Of a DNA stretch of 64,000 nucleotides, positions 1 to 8,887 are shown in pieces (within the stretch, counting starts at the first letter, position 1; each line of letters begins with the position of its first letter). The DNA is taken from contig DATLGL010000014.1 in assembly GCA_035540495.1 (NCBI GenBank), positions 17,600 to 81,599 of the forward strand, in the 5' to 3' direction. Made by a program: the position numbers and the translations under genes. The notes beneath the pieces were generated by a model that was given only the letters and a program-made list of their open reading frames with translations, was not told the DNA's origin and did no database searches. This stretch comes from DASVEG01 sp035540495 (GTDB taxonomy: Bacteria > Actinomycetota > Acidimicrobiia > Acidimicrobiales > CADCTF01).

Positions 1-420
1 CGGCTGGCCATTCAATGCACGACCGCCCACGCCTCCAACACCGTCTTCATACGTCGCAGCTAGCTCTTCCAGCCAACTCGGAGCAGCAAACGCGTCGTCA
101 TCAAGGAACGCTATGGCCGCGCCCGTGGAGTGCTCCACGCCGAGTCGACGAGAGAGGGGCAGCGTGCCTAGCCCAGCGGTGTTGTGGAGGTAGCGAACTC
201 CGCGGAATGCACTAGTGATCGACTCCGCACTGCGCGACGCGGAGCCGTCTACAACCAAGATTTCAAGCGGACGCTTCGTCTGACGTTCAAGATGTGACAA
301 GCATTCACGGAGCACGTCTGGACGCTCGTAGGTGGCAATCACCACTGAGACGTCACAAGGACGAATCTCTCGCTTGGTCGGTCGCGTGTTCTCCTTCACC
401 TTCCACTCCGGCCGCCGCAC
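1..420 (-). CDS. Family 2 glycosyltransferase, partial (N-terminal 140 residues)
   Basis: An open frame on the minus strand runs off the left edge. It begins at a GTG at 420 and overlaps the end of the upstream glycosyltransferase by 25 nt. The protein shows the GT-A nucleotide-sugar fold: an initial strand SVVIATYERPD, then EILVVDGS, and the metal/nucleotide motif AFLDDDAF followed by W-L-E-E-L. Such enzymes add a sugar from a nucleotide donor to a growing polysaccharide at the cytoplasmic face of the membrane. It is the most distal visible gene of the leftward polysaccharide operon. Codon use here is less GC-rich than in the rest of the window. The acceptor and donor sugars cannot be told from sequence. 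Confidence 0.8.
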   Translation of the reverse strand, partial: MRRPEWKVKENTRPTKREIRPCDVSVVIATYERPDVLRECLSHLERQTKRPLEILVVDGSASRSAESITSAFRGVRYLHNTAGLGTLPLSRRLGVEHSTGAAIAFLDDDAFAAPSWLEELAATYEDGVGGVGGRALNGQP

Positions 421-1598
421 GTCAGAACGATCTCCGCCAGCATGCTCTCAAGCCCCGACAGCGCCTGCTGCAAATCCCAGTTCTGCTGCACGTGTCGCCT
501 GGCCGCTAGACCCGCCACGCGGGCGGCAGATCTATCCGCACTCAAGCGATCGATGGATTTCGCGAAAGCGAAGACATCACGGGGACTGAGACATTCTGGA
601 GGAAGACTCTCGCGAGGACCTGCTTCGTTCACTGCAACAACGGGCAATCCAGTGGCTGCGCCTTCAAGGGGAGCCAAGCCCAGCGGCTCCAGCGTGGCTG
701 CAAACAAGAACACATCGGACGCGTGCAACTCCTGCACGAGTTCTGCATCTGAGACCTGGAGTCGGAGCGTGAAGTCCACACCCAGACCCGCAGCGAGGTG
801 GTGCATCCGGGTCGCGAAGTCTCGATGAGCGAAGTTTGCGACCCATGTCAGTTGCCGAACACCAGCAGACGCTGCCACCGCTCGGATTATGAAATCCACC
901 CCTTTGCCTGGGACGAGAGCGCCGACGGAGATCGCGCGTTCTACCGGACGATGGCGTTCTACATGTGGGAAACGGCACAGGTCCACACCGAGTCTGGCCA
1001 TCCACGCTGTTAACCCATACGCTCGCGTTATCGACTCGCACGAGAAATACGAGTTCGTCAGCACCCGAGCATAACAGCGGGCGTTCACCGCTTCGCGTCG
1101 TGCTTGTTCGGAGGCCTCTACGACGGCAAGATGCCGAGCGAGGCGCGGCTTCAGCCCTCGTCCTCCTTCGAGACAGCCAATAAAGGACCGGTCCCCAAAC
1201 TCGAAGAGATGGCGATTAGGTTCTTGCAGATAGAGAACCGACGGACAGTCGACGAGACCGCCGATGCACGGCGCGTACTGCTCTACGCATGGGTGCGCCA
1301 GGAGCACATCAAATTTGCCATCATTGATCGCGTTTGCGCACGCCTGTGCGTGGGCGAGATGGCGTTCGTAGAGCCGATCCTTGCCTCGTAGGACATCTGC
1401 GACTCGTCCGGGCAAAGTGGTCTTCCGGCGCTCGGCTAGTGGTACCCGTTGTTCGTTCGCAGGCGGCTGAAGGGGTGCCGCAGCGGGGGGCGACCAAACT
1501 GCAACTTCGTGACCTCTAGCCATGAGACCGTGCACCTGGTCCGACATCGCGCGGTGCGCTCCGCCAGAGCCAAGGTTGTGCCAGACAGCTATTCGCAT
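396..1598 (-). CDS. Glycosyltransferase family 4 (GT-B fold)
   Basis: The 400-residue product starts MRIAVWHNLGSGGAHRAM, typical of GT-B glycosyltransferases with a glycine-rich donor-proximal loop. The C-terminal half carries V-P-G-K-G-V-D-F and the E-P-L-G-L-A-P-L-E motif that binds the nucleotide sugar. The ATG at 1598 is preferred over an in-frame ATG 51 nt upstream because it overlaps the stop of the methyltransferase gene by 10 nt, like the other junctions of this operon, and begins directly at the first beta strand. Inferred role: adding a sugar during surface polysaccharide assembly. Confidence 0.8.
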   Translation of the reverse strand: MRIAVWHNLGSGGAHRAMSDQVHGLMARGHEVAVWSPPAAAPLQPPANEQRVPLAERRKTTLPGRVADVLRGKDRLYERHLAHAQACANAINDGKFDVLLAHPCVEQYAPCIGGLVDCPSVLYLQEPNRHLFEFGDRSFIGCLEGGRGLKPRLARHLAVVEASEQARREAVNARCYARVLTNSYFSCESITRAYGLTAWMARLGVDLCRFPHVERHRPVERAISVGALVPGKGVDFIIRAVAASAGVRQLTWVANFAHRDFATRMHHLAAGLGVDFTLRLQVSDAELVQELHASDVFLFAATLEPLGLAPLEGAATGLPVVAVNEAGPRESLPPECLSPRDVFAFAKSIDRLSADRSAARVAGLAARRHVQQNWDLQQALSGLESMLAEIVLTCGGRSGR

Positions 1599-2401
1599 TG
1601 CTCGACGTCGCTGCTCGGCTTCTGCAAGACGAAGGCCTGCGCCACGCAAGGGCCTACATCCCCCCAGAGGTATGAATCGAGCTCAGCAAGCACCGCCGCC
1701 GGGTCGAACTCGTCGAACCCATATAGCTGTGCTGGATTCCCTTCAACGAGAGTGAGTCCGGACATTTCGACGATGTGGCGAATATTGATATTCGAGCCGT
1801 GCGCGTTGGACGACCGACGAGGGGTAAACGGCACTTGGTCCAAGAACAGATCGACCGTGAGCACCGCCTTCCCTCCTGGAGACAAGGAGTCACTCATCGC
1901 CCGAATGACCGCTGGAATCTCCGCAGGTGGAATGTGCTCGAGCGTCGAGATCGCAAAGAAGCGATCTATAGAGTGTCTAGCGATAGCGGCGTCTTGAAGT
2001 TTCGTGGCGTGGAGGCTGACGTTCGTGCCGAAGGCAGCGTTCAACTTACCGTGGGTCGAAGTGGGGACGTTCCACCCCATGGCTGCCGCAAGACCCGGGT
2101 CGACGTTGTGGACCACGAGGCCAGAGCGCGCCAGAACGAACTGAAAGCCACCGAGACTGCCGCCTAAATCAACGGCCCGCTGTCCTTGCTCAAGCTCCGT
2201 CACGTGAAACGCCCATGGGTACTCGAACAACCGTGTTCGGTTGTTGAAGGCCTGGAAGCCAAAGGGCCCGACAAGGGCAGCTTTCAGCCGCAACGGCAGG
2301 CGGGAAGTCACGGCATCAGGAAGGCGCTTGTGCCCGTACGGAGCACCCCATCGCGCGTTCCATTCCTGAAATTGCGAAGGAAGATACTTAAGCGCGATCA
2401 C
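1589..2401 (-). CDS. Class I SAM-dependent methyltransferase
   Basis: A 270-residue protein with the Rossmann SAM-binding motif AVDLGGSLGGFQF, the acidic residue after the second strand (V-D-P-G), and a post-motif STLEHIPPAEIP followed by L-S-P-G-G. The likely start is GTG at 2401, whose GTGA overlaps the TGA of the ABC ATPase gene; a longer frame reaches 2440. Its position between polysaccharide exporter and glycosyltransferases suggests it methylates a sugar or caps the nonreducing end of the chain. In O-antigen systems of the Wzm/Wzt type, such caps are read by the ATPase C-terminal domain. The substrate is an inference. Confidence 0.75.
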   Translation of the reverse strand: MIALKYLPSQFQEWNARWGAPYGHKRLPDAVTSRLPLRLKAALVGPFGFQAFNNRTRLFEYPWAFHVTELEQGQRAVDLGGSLGGFQFVLARSGLVVHNVDPGLAAAMGWNVPTSTHGKLNAAFGTNVSLHATKLQDAAIARHSIDRFFAISTLEHIPPAEIPAVIRAMSDSLSPGGKAVLTVDLFLDQVPFTPRRSSNAHGSNINIRHIVEMSGLTLVEGNPAQLYGFDEFDPAAVLAELDSYLWGDVGPCVAQAFVLQKPSSDVEQCE

Positions 2402-3654
2402 AATTGGCCGCCAACCGTCGCGGCATCCTCGATGGTCCATCGATGCGGTAGGTGCAAGAGCGATTGCTCTGGCGTTGGTATGAGGCCAGAGCCATAAACG
2501 TCGGCTGGCTCGATTTCAAACGTTGCCGCGGCTTCTACACGATCTAGATCGCTCATCGCTTCGTCATGGACGGCAATGTCGACGTCGTAGCGGCCAGACA
2601 CCAGATTGACAGCAGGCAAGTGCAACACAACTACACAATCCCGCCCGGCTCCTCGCAATTCCACGCCAGACATCTGTGTGTTGAGCCCGAATGCAGTGAC
2701 GCCCGTGGCTGACCGCACTCGAATCCCGAGGATTGGCCGAGACACTTCGGGAGTTAAATGAAGCCGGAATCGGAATTCGATCGAGTCGCCCATCCGGATA
2801 ACCGCTCCGCCCACGCCGTGGATAGCCACGGAGGTGACCCAAGGCCGTCGCCCATCAGCGCGCTGGGACAAATCGAATGAGCCGGTCGCACCGGTACCGT
2901 GACGGCAACGAGCGTATGCCTGTAGTGCGTCGTGGACAGCGCCGACCACGTAGACGGCGCCGCCATCAAGAACAAGGCCACGCGTGCACACGGATTCGAC
3001 AACGGCGAGCTGGTGAGACACCAAGATCACCGTCCGCCCACTCGACCTGCGAAGCTCGTGCACCTTTCCTAGAGCTCTGGCTTGGAACTCCTGGTCACCC
3101 ACCGCGAGCACCTCGTCGACGAGCAGGATCTCGGAGTCAAGGTGCGCAGCGACCGCAAATGCGAGCCGCACGTACATGCCGCTCGAGTAGCGCTTGACGG
3201 GGGTGTCGAGGAACTTGTCAATGCCGGCAAAGTCAACGATCTCGTCGAAGCGCTTGTCGATCTCTCGGCGGCGCATGCCGAGGATCGACCCGTTGAGGAA
3301 GATGTTTTCGCGGCCGGTGAGCTCAGGGTGGAAGCCAGTGCCCACCTCCAGCAGCGACCCGACCCGCCCGTAGAGGTGGATCTCCCCGACGGTCGGTGAC
3401 GTGATGCGGCTGAGGAGCTTGAGGAGCGTCGACTTTCCCGCGCCGTTGCGACCGATGACGCCGAGCACCTCGCCCTGCTTCACGTCGAAGCTGAGGTCGT
3501 CGAGCGCCCAGAACTCCTCCCGCTCGGACCGCTCGAAGGGATGCTTCACCTTGTGCACGAGCGCTTCGCCGAGCGTGGTGTGTCGGGCCTGGTTGTGGCG
3601 GATCGTGTAGCTCTTGGACAGCCCTCGCACGCTGATCGCGACGTCAGATGACAT
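2398..3654 (-). CDS. Polysaccharide ABC exporter ATPase, Wzt-like with C-terminal glycan-binding domain
   Basis: 418 residues. The N-terminal ATPase has Walker A GRNGAGKST (residues 68-76), signature YSSGMYVRLAF, Walker B ILLVDEVLAVGD and the switch histidine in LVSHQ. The remaining ~180 residues form the extra beta-rich domain found in Wzt proteins that recognise the chain terminus (R-S-A-T-G-V...G-L-N-T). Start ATG 3654 overlaps the permease stop by 11 nt. With the permease it would move lipid-linked polysaccharide across the membrane. The C-terminal half is visibly less GC-rich than the ATPase half, suggesting domain exchange. Confidence 0.9.
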   Translation of the reverse strand: MSSDVAISVRGLSKSYTIRHNQARHTTLGEALVHKVKHPFERSEREEFWALDDLSFDVKQGEVLGVIGRNGAGKSTLLKLLSRITSPTVGEIHLYGRVGSLLEVGTGFHPELTGRENIFLNGSILGMRRREIDKRFDEIVDFAGIDKFLDTPVKRYSSGMYVRLAFAVAAHLDSEILLVDEVLAVGDQEFQARALGKVHELRRSSGRTVILVSHQLAVVESVCTRGLVLDGGAVYVVGAVHDALQAYARCRHGTGATGSFDLSQRADGRRPWVTSVAIHGVGGAVIRMGDSIEFRFRLHLTPEVSRPILGIRVRSATGVTAFGLNTQMSGVELRGAGRDCVVVLHLPAVNLVSGRYDVDIAVHDEAMSDLDRVEAAATFEIEPADVYGSGLIPTPEQSLLHLPHRWTIEDAATVGGQL

Positions 3655-4483
3655 CGGCGAACTGCCTTTCGACACGGGTGAACCAGGCGGCTCCGACGAC
3701 GAAGAGCACGACGGCGGCGATGGCGGAGTAGGCGAGCGCGCCGGCGGAGGGCGCGTCGACGTCGAGCAGGGACCAGCGGAAGGCTTCGAGCACCCCGACG
3801 AGCGGGTTGAGGTCGAAGAACGGCCGGGCCGACTCGGGGACGGCGTCGACGGCGTAGGCGACGGGACTCGCGAAGAGCGCGAACTGGATCGCCACCGGCA
3901 GGACGTACTGCACGTCTCGATAGCGGACCATCAACGACGACGCCAGGAAGCCCACACCGAGCGCCAACAGCAAGACCAGGAGCAGCCAGACCGGCACGAG
4001 GACGATCGCGACCCCTGGGGTGACGCCTCCGACCACGACCAGCACCGCCATGACGACAAGGGCGACAGCGAAGTCGAGCAGCGTCGATCCGACGACTGAG
4101 AGCGGCAGCAGCATGCGCGGAAAGAAGACCTTCGACACGAGCGCCGCATTGCCTACGAGCGATCCGCTCGCCTTCGTGAGCGTCGAACTGAAGGCGGTCC
4201 AGGCGAGCGTGCCCGCGTAGGCGAAGACGAAGTACGGCACCCCTTCGCTGGGAAGGTCGGCAACGGAGCCGAAGACGAACGACAAGATCCCGGCTGCCAG
4301 AAGGGGTTGGACCACGACCCAGATGACGCCGAGGGCGGTCTGTCGGTAGCGCAGCCGAACGTCGCGGCCGGCGAACGTGACGAGCAGGTCGCGGAACTCC
4401 CAGAGCTCTCCGAGATGGAACAGCGACCAGCGAGCCTTCGGACGGATGATCAGATGTGGGCGGCGTTCGGCGATGTCGCTCAA
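3644..4483 (-). CDS. Polysaccharide ABC exporter permease, Wzm-like (ABC-2 type)
   Basis: 279 residues with about six hydrophobic spans (for example G-V-I-W-V-V-V-Q-P-L-L-A, L-D-F-A-V-A-L-V-V-M-A-V-L) and the amphipathic R-D-V-R-L-R-Y-R-Q-T-A-L-G before the first span, the hallmark of O-antigen/teichoic acid export permeases. I place the start at TTG 4483, whose TTGA overlaps the stop of the upstream glycosyltransferase. The frame stays open to 4603, but that extra part is arginine-rich and lies inside the neighbouring gene. It pairs with the downstream Wzt-like ATPase. Confidence 0.88.
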   Translation of the reverse strand: MSDIAERRPHLIIRPKARWSLFHLGELWEFRDLLVTFAGRDVRLRYRQTALGVIWVVVQPLLAAGILSFVFGSVADLPSEGVPYFVFAYAGTLAWTAFSSTLTKASGSLVGNAALVSKVFFPRMLLPLSVVGSTLLDFAVALVVMAVLVVVGGVTPGVAIVLVPVWLLLVLLLALGVGFLASSLMVRYRDVQYVLPVAIQFALFASPVAYAVDAVPESARPFFDLNPLVGVLEAFRWSLLDVDAPSAGALAYSAIAAVVLFVVGAAWFTRVERQFADVI

Positions 4484-5586
4484 CGCGCGCTCTCCAGCCC
4501 GACGGCGTCCGCCGTTGACGAGTCGACGAGGCGAGCCACGTGGTCCGCGAAATGCCGCTCGTCGAACAGCGCGGCGCGCTGTTCGATCGCTGCGGAGTCC
4601 CACTGCCTGGTCACGAGCGCTTCGATTGCTCTCGCGATCTCGAGCGGGGTCGGGTCTTCGAAGAACACGGCGGTCTCGTCGGTCATGGTGTCGAGGAAGC
4701 CACCCCAGCGAAGCACCGCGGAAGGCTTACCGAACGAGGCCGCCTCGAGCGGCGTGAGCCCGAAGTCTTCGCGGGATGCGGCGACGAGTCCGAGGCAGTT
4801 GTCGTAGAGCCAGTGAAGCTCGTCGTCGGATGCGTTTTGCAACAGCGTGACGTTGTCGCCCGCAGCGGCAGCGAGCGTCTCGCGCAGGGGTCCGTCGCCG
4901 AGCACCACGAGACGGTGTTTGGGCAACGCCTGGAACGCTTCGACGATTCGGTGCACGTTCTTGTAGGGCAGCAGGCGCGACACGCAGAGCACAAAGCCCG
5001 GCTCGATCCCCGCCACGGCGGTCGTCCGACCACCCGGCAGTAGCGCCGGCGGAGGCGGGACTAAGCACGCTTCGATGCCATAGCTCCGTTGAATCCGTTT
5101 CGCGACGATGCTGGAGGACGTGAGGTAAGCGTCCGCACTGAGAGCGGCGCTGCGATCCCATCGCACTAACACCTGGCGTAACGGCTTGATCGCGACGCGA
5201 CCCACCCAACTACCGCCTCCCTCGTACTCGTCCGCCTGGTAGAGCCAGCGGGCCGGGTTGTAGCAGTACACGACCTTCGGACCGTCACACCGAACACCGT
5301 GGGCCCATCCACTGGAACTGCAGAGCACGACGTCGGCGTCGACCTTCATCCTCGAGAAGACCGGCGCGTACAGCGGCAACCCGAGCCGGTGGCGGCGGGC
5401 GAGCCCGGGAATTCGCTGGAGCACAGACGTGCGCACGTCGAGGTCCCGGAACTCTGGGAAGGTGCCGTCGGGGTCATACAGCGAGGTGTAGATGGGCGCA
5501 TCGGGGAAGGCGCGCGACATTGCGAGGACAACACGCTCCGCGCCGCCTCGTTGCGTCAGGTAGTCGTGCACGATCGCCACTCGCAC
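4480..5586 (-). CDS. Glycosyltransferase family 4 (mannosyltransferase-like)
   Basis: 368 residues from GTG 5586. The N-terminus MRVAIVHDYLTQRGGAERV and the C-terminal L-V-A-A-S-R-E-D-F-G-L-T-P-L-E-A are hallmarks of GT4 enzymes; the Y-C-Y-N-P-A-R-W-L-Y segment is common in polysaccharide mannosyl/rhamnosyltransferases. It is the first gene of the leftward operon and lies 61 nt from the divergent Wzc-like gene, so the operon promoter probably lies in 5587-5647. Sugar specificity is not readable. Confidence 0.82.
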   Translation of the reverse strand: MRVAIVHDYLTQRGGAERVVLAMSRAFPDAPIYTSLYDPDGTFPEFRDLDVRTSVLQRIPGLARRHRLGLPLYAPVFSRMKVDADVVLCSSSGWAHGVRCDGPKVVYCYNPARWLYQADEYEGGGSWVGRVAIKPLRQVLVRWDRSAALSADAYLTSSSIVAKRIQRSYGIEACLVPPPPALLPGGRTTAVAGIEPGFVLCVSRLLPYKNVHRIVEAFQALPKHRLVVLGDGPLRETLAAAAGDNVTLLQNASDDELHWLYDNCLGLVAASREDFGLTPLEAASFGKPSAVLRWGGFLDTMTDETAVFFEDPTPLEIARAIEALVTRQWDSAAIEQRAALFDERHFADHVARLVDSSTADAVGLESAR

Positions 5587-5647
5587 GGAGTACGAGTATG
5601 CCCGGGATGCGGGCGGTCAATGCCGGAGCCGCTTGTACCCTGCCCCC

Positions 5648-7285
5648 ATGCAGCCTCGGGCGGAAGCGCCTGCAGAACTCGACCTTCGCACGTACCTGCG
5701 CGTTCTCTGGCGCAGGAAGCTCCTCATCGCGTTTTCGGCACTCGCCATCGGGTCCGCTGCGTTCTTCACCGAGTCGTCGAAGACCGAGCTCTATCGGGCA
5801 TCGAGTCAACTCCTCGTGAGCCGGTCGCTGGCCGAGACGCTCTTCGACCCTCTCCGCGGCTACGTCGACCCCGACCGCGCGCTCGCCAATCAGATCCGGG
5901 TCATCCAGAGCCCGGCGCTCGCTGAGCGCGTCCAGGAACGCTTGGGGTACACGGCGTCCATCAGCGCCGGCGCATCAGGCAGCGAAGACATCCTCATGCT
6001 CACCGCGGTCGACACCGACCCTCGGCGGGCTGCCGCGGTAGCCAACGCCTACGCGGAGGAGTACGTCGAGTACCGCAGAACGCAGGGCATCGAAGGCACC
6101 GAGGAGGCGCAGGCTGAGCTGCAGCGCCGGATCGCGGACATCGAGAAGCAGGTGCAAGACATCGACCTGCAGATCATCGCCGCGCCGCCTGCGCAGCGCG
6201 AGGCGGTCCGCGAAGCAACGAGCGCACAGCGCTCGCAGCTGCAGAACAACGTCTACTCCCTGCGCCAGCAGCTCGATCAGCTCCAGTCTGCGGCCAACGT
6301 CGAAGGCAGCGGACTCCAGGTTCTGGGCAAGGCGAGCGTTCCGCTCGAGCCCTTCAGCCCCACGCCCGAGCGAAACGGGCTCCAAGGGCTCCTCGTCGGC
6401 CTGGTGCTGGGCCTGGGTCTCGCATTCCTCGTCGACTACCTCGACGACAGGATCCGTTCGAAGGAAGACCTCGAGCGTGCAGCAGGTGGCCTGACGGTGC
6501 TCGGGCTCATCCCTGCGGTGAGCGGTTGGCGCAACCGGAAGGACGCGCGACTGATCTCGCTCGAAGATCCCACAGCGGAAGCTTCCGAGGCCTACCGCAC
6601 TCTGCGCACCTCGCTGCAGTTCCTCGGCCTCGACCGGCCGATGCGGACCCTGCAGATGACGAGCCCGGTGAAGGCCGAGGGGAAGTCGACAACGATGTCG
6701 AACCTGGCGGTGTCGTTCGCCCGAGCGGGTCAACGCGTCATCGTCGTCGACTGTGATCTGCGCCGGCCCCGCCTGCACCAGTTCTTCGGCGCCCACAACG
6801 ACGTGGGCTTCACCTCGGTTCTGCTCGGTGATGCGCCGCTGTCGGCCGCACTGCAGGATGTTGGCGGTGAGGAGAACCTGCGGGTGCTCGCGTCAGGGCC
6901 CCTCCCGCCGAACCCTTCGGAACTGCTGTCGAGCCGCCGCACCGTCGAGGTGCTGACTGCACTGCAGGCCGACGCCGACGTCGTGCTCCTCGACTCCCCA
7001 CCGGTCCTCCCCGTGTCGGACTCGCTCGCCCTCTCCGCACGAGTCGATGCGACGCTCGTGGTCGTGAGCGCGCGAGAGAGTCGCCGCAAGCAACTGCACC
7101 GGGCGCTCGAGTTGCTCGAGCAGGTCGACGCGCCGATCATCGGCATGGTCTTGAACGGCGTTGGGCGCGAGAGCCGCTTCGGACGGGCCTATGGCTACGG
7201 GTACGGCTACACGCAGTACGCGCAGGACGACGAGGTGCGAAACCGGAAGAAGCGGCGGCAGCCGGAAGCTGTCCGCCCCAACTGA
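5648..7285 (+). CDS. Wzz/BY-kinase-like polysaccharide chain-length regulator
   Basis: 545 residues starting at ATG 5648; a TTG 15 nt upstream is also in frame. Order: N-terminal Wzz domain with a first membrane span (K-L-L-I-A-F-S-A-L-A-I-G), a periplasmic-type coiled coil, a second span (G-L-L-V-G-L-V-L-G-L-G-L-A-F-L-V), then a cytoplasmic tyrosine-autokinase domain with Walker A AEGKSTTMSNLA, Walker A' V-I-V-V-D-C-D-L-R-R-P-R and Walker B V-V-L-L-D-S-P-P. The tail holds a tyrosine cluster (A-Y-G-Y-G-Y-G-Y-T-Q-Y) that is a likely phosphorylation site. Proteins of this family control polysaccharide polymerisation and export. It is divergent from the transporter operon and followed by the initiating transferase. 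Confidence 0.9.
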   Translation: MQPRAEAPAELDLRTYLRVLWRRKLLIAFSALAIGSAAFFTESSKTELYRASSQLLVSRSLAETLFDPLRGYVDPDRALANQIRVIQSPALAERVQERLGYTASISAGASGSEDILMLTAVDTDPRRAAAVANAYAEEYVEYRRTQGIEGTEEAQAELQRRIADIEKQVQDIDLQIIAAPPAQREAVREATSAQRSQLQNNVYSLRQQLDQLQSAANVEGSGLQVLGKASVPLEPFSPTPERNGLQGLLVGLVLGLGLAFLVDYLDDRIRSKEDLERAAGGLTVLGLIPAVSGWRNRKDARLISLEDPTAEASEAYRTLRTSLQFLGLDRPMRTLQMTSPVKAEGKSTTMSNLAVSFARAGQRVIVVDCDLRRPRLHQFFGAHNDVGFTSVLLGDAPLSAALQDVGGEENLRVLASGPLPPNPSELLSSRRTVEVLTALQADADVVLLDSPPVLPVSDSLALSARVDATLVVVSARESRRKQLHRALELLEQVDAPIIGMVLNGVGRESRFGRAYGYGYGYTQYAQDDEVRNRKKRRQPEAVRPN

Positions 7286-7384
7286 CGCCCAACAATGGAC
7301 GAATCCTCGACGACGCCTCTAGTGACCGAGGGTGGTGCCGACATAGGGTGCGGCGGAACCCGAGGCGGCGGAGTGGGTGACAGC

Positions 7385-8878
7385 GTGAGCATTCTCAACC
7401 TCGATCGGCGGATCGAACATCGGCCCAGAACGCTCCCGAGCGAGCGAGGCAGCGCCGGACGACCGGCGTGGGCGCGGCGTTACGTCCGGATGACGATCCT
7501 CATGGATGCACTTGCCGCGCTGGCGGCGGCACTGGTGTCCAGGACCGTCCGATTCGGCTGGTCGAGCGAACAGCTCTTCAGCGAGTTCGGCGGCCTCTCG
7601 TACACCGTGGTGGCGCTCCTCGTCGTGCCGCTCTGGGTCGGTGTGCTGGCGCTGAACGGCGCCTACGACAGCCGGGAACTCGGCAACGGGTCAGAGGAGT
7701 ACCGGCGGGTGTTCAACGCCGCCGTGCGAACCCTCGCTGTCATCGCGATCGTCGCCTTCACCGCGCAGATCGCCCTTGCACGAGGCTTCGTCGCCCTCCT
7801 CCTGCCGCTCGCCCTCGCGCTCACGCTTCTGAGCCGCCACGCACTCCGCAAGCACCTCCACCGCAAGCGCGCCAAGGGCGAGTGGGCGAACAAGGTCGTC
7901 GTCGTCGGGTCAGTGGAGGATTGTGTCGACCTGATCGAGCACCTCAACCGCTCGCCGCACGCGGGATTCAGCGTTCTCGGCGCGTGCGTGCCGGGACCGT
8001 TCAACACGATCGGCGTCGGCGACGGCCATGTTCCTGTGCTGGGCGCGCCCACGGAGGTAGTCGGAGCCGTCCGAGCCGTTCACGCCGACGCGGTTGCGGT
8101 GGCCGGTAGTTCCACCCTCGGGCGGCGAGGGCTGCGTGAACTCGGGTGGCAGCTCGAGGGCACCGGCGTCGATCTTGTCGTGGCTCCCGCGATCACCGAC
8201 ATCGCCGGCCCCCGCATCGTCACTCGTCCGGTCGCGGGTCTGCCCCTTCTCCACGTCGAGGAGCCCGAGCTCACCGGCTTCGCCCGCTTCATGCGCGACA
8301 CGGTCGACCGTGTGCTGGCGGCGCTCCTCCTCGCTGCGATCTCACCCCTCCTGATCACGGTCGCCCTTGCGGTTCGGATCGCCGACCGGGGTCCGGCGTT
8401 GTTCAAGCAGGTGCGCGTCGGCCGCGATGGGCGGGAGTTCGTCATCTGGAAGTTCCGCACGATGCGCCGCGACGCGGAGAGGGAGCTCACCACGCTCGCC
8501 GAGCAGAACGACCACGACGGCGTGCTCTTCAAGATCCGCAACGACCCCCGTCGCACGCGCATCGGCACGATCCTCCGGCGATACTCGATCGACGAGCTGC
8601 CGCAGCTGTGGAACGTCGTGAAGGGCGACATGTCGATCGTCGGCCCGCGACCGCCGCTTCCGAACGAGGTCGCCCGCTACAGCGACGACGTTCGCCGGCG
8701 CCTGCTGGTGAAGCCGGGGCTCACGGGCTTGTGGCAGGTGAGCGGTCGTGCCGATCTCGCTTGGGAAGAGGCAGTTCGCCTCGACCTGTACTACGTCGAG
8801 AACTGGTCGCCCGCTCTAGACGCTGTGATCCTCTGGAAGACGATGCGCGCAGTCGTATCAGGCCGCGGCGCTTACTGA
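7385..8878 (+). CDS. Polyprenyl-phosphate sugar-phosphotransferase (WcaJ/WbaP type)
   Basis: 497 residues from GTG 7385, which has GGAG about 11 nt upstream. The frame is open to ATG 7295, but the extra 30 residues are glycine-rich and unlike the family. Several N-terminal membrane spans and a CoA-binding-like Rossmann segment (V-V-V-V-G-S) precede a span and the bacterial sugar transferase domain: F-K-Q-V-R-V-G-R-D-G, W-K-F-R-T-M, D-E-L-P-Q-L-W-N-V-V, V-G-P-R-P-P-L-P and G-L-W-Q-V-S-G-R. It would transfer a sugar-1-phosphate to undecaprenyl phosphate, the first committed step of the polysaccharide made by this locus. Confidence 0.9.
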   Translation: MSILNLDRRIEHRPRTLPSERGSAGRPAWARRYVRMTILMDALAALAAALVSRTVRFGWSSEQLFSEFGGLSYTVVALLVVPLWVGVLALNGAYDSRELGNGSEEYRRVFNAAVRTLAVIAIVAFTAQIALARGFVALLLPLALALTLLSRHALRKHLHRKRAKGEWANKVVVVGSVEDCVDLIEHLNRSPHAGFSVLGACVPGPFNTIGVGDGHVPVLGAPTEVVGAVRAVHADAVAVAGSSTLGRRGLRELGWQLEGTGVDLVVAPAITDIAGPRIVTRPVAGLPLLHVEEPELTGFARFMRDTVDRVLAALLLAAISPLLITVALAVRIADRGPALFKQVRVGRDGREFVIWKFRTMRRDAERELTTLAEQNDHDGVLFKIRNDPRRTRIGTILRRYSIDELPQLWNVVKGDMSIVGPRPPLPNEVARYSDDVRRRLLVKPGLTGLWQVSGRADLAWEEAVRLDLYYVENWSPALDAVILWKTMRAVVSGRGAY

Positions 8879-8887
8879 CGAGAACGG

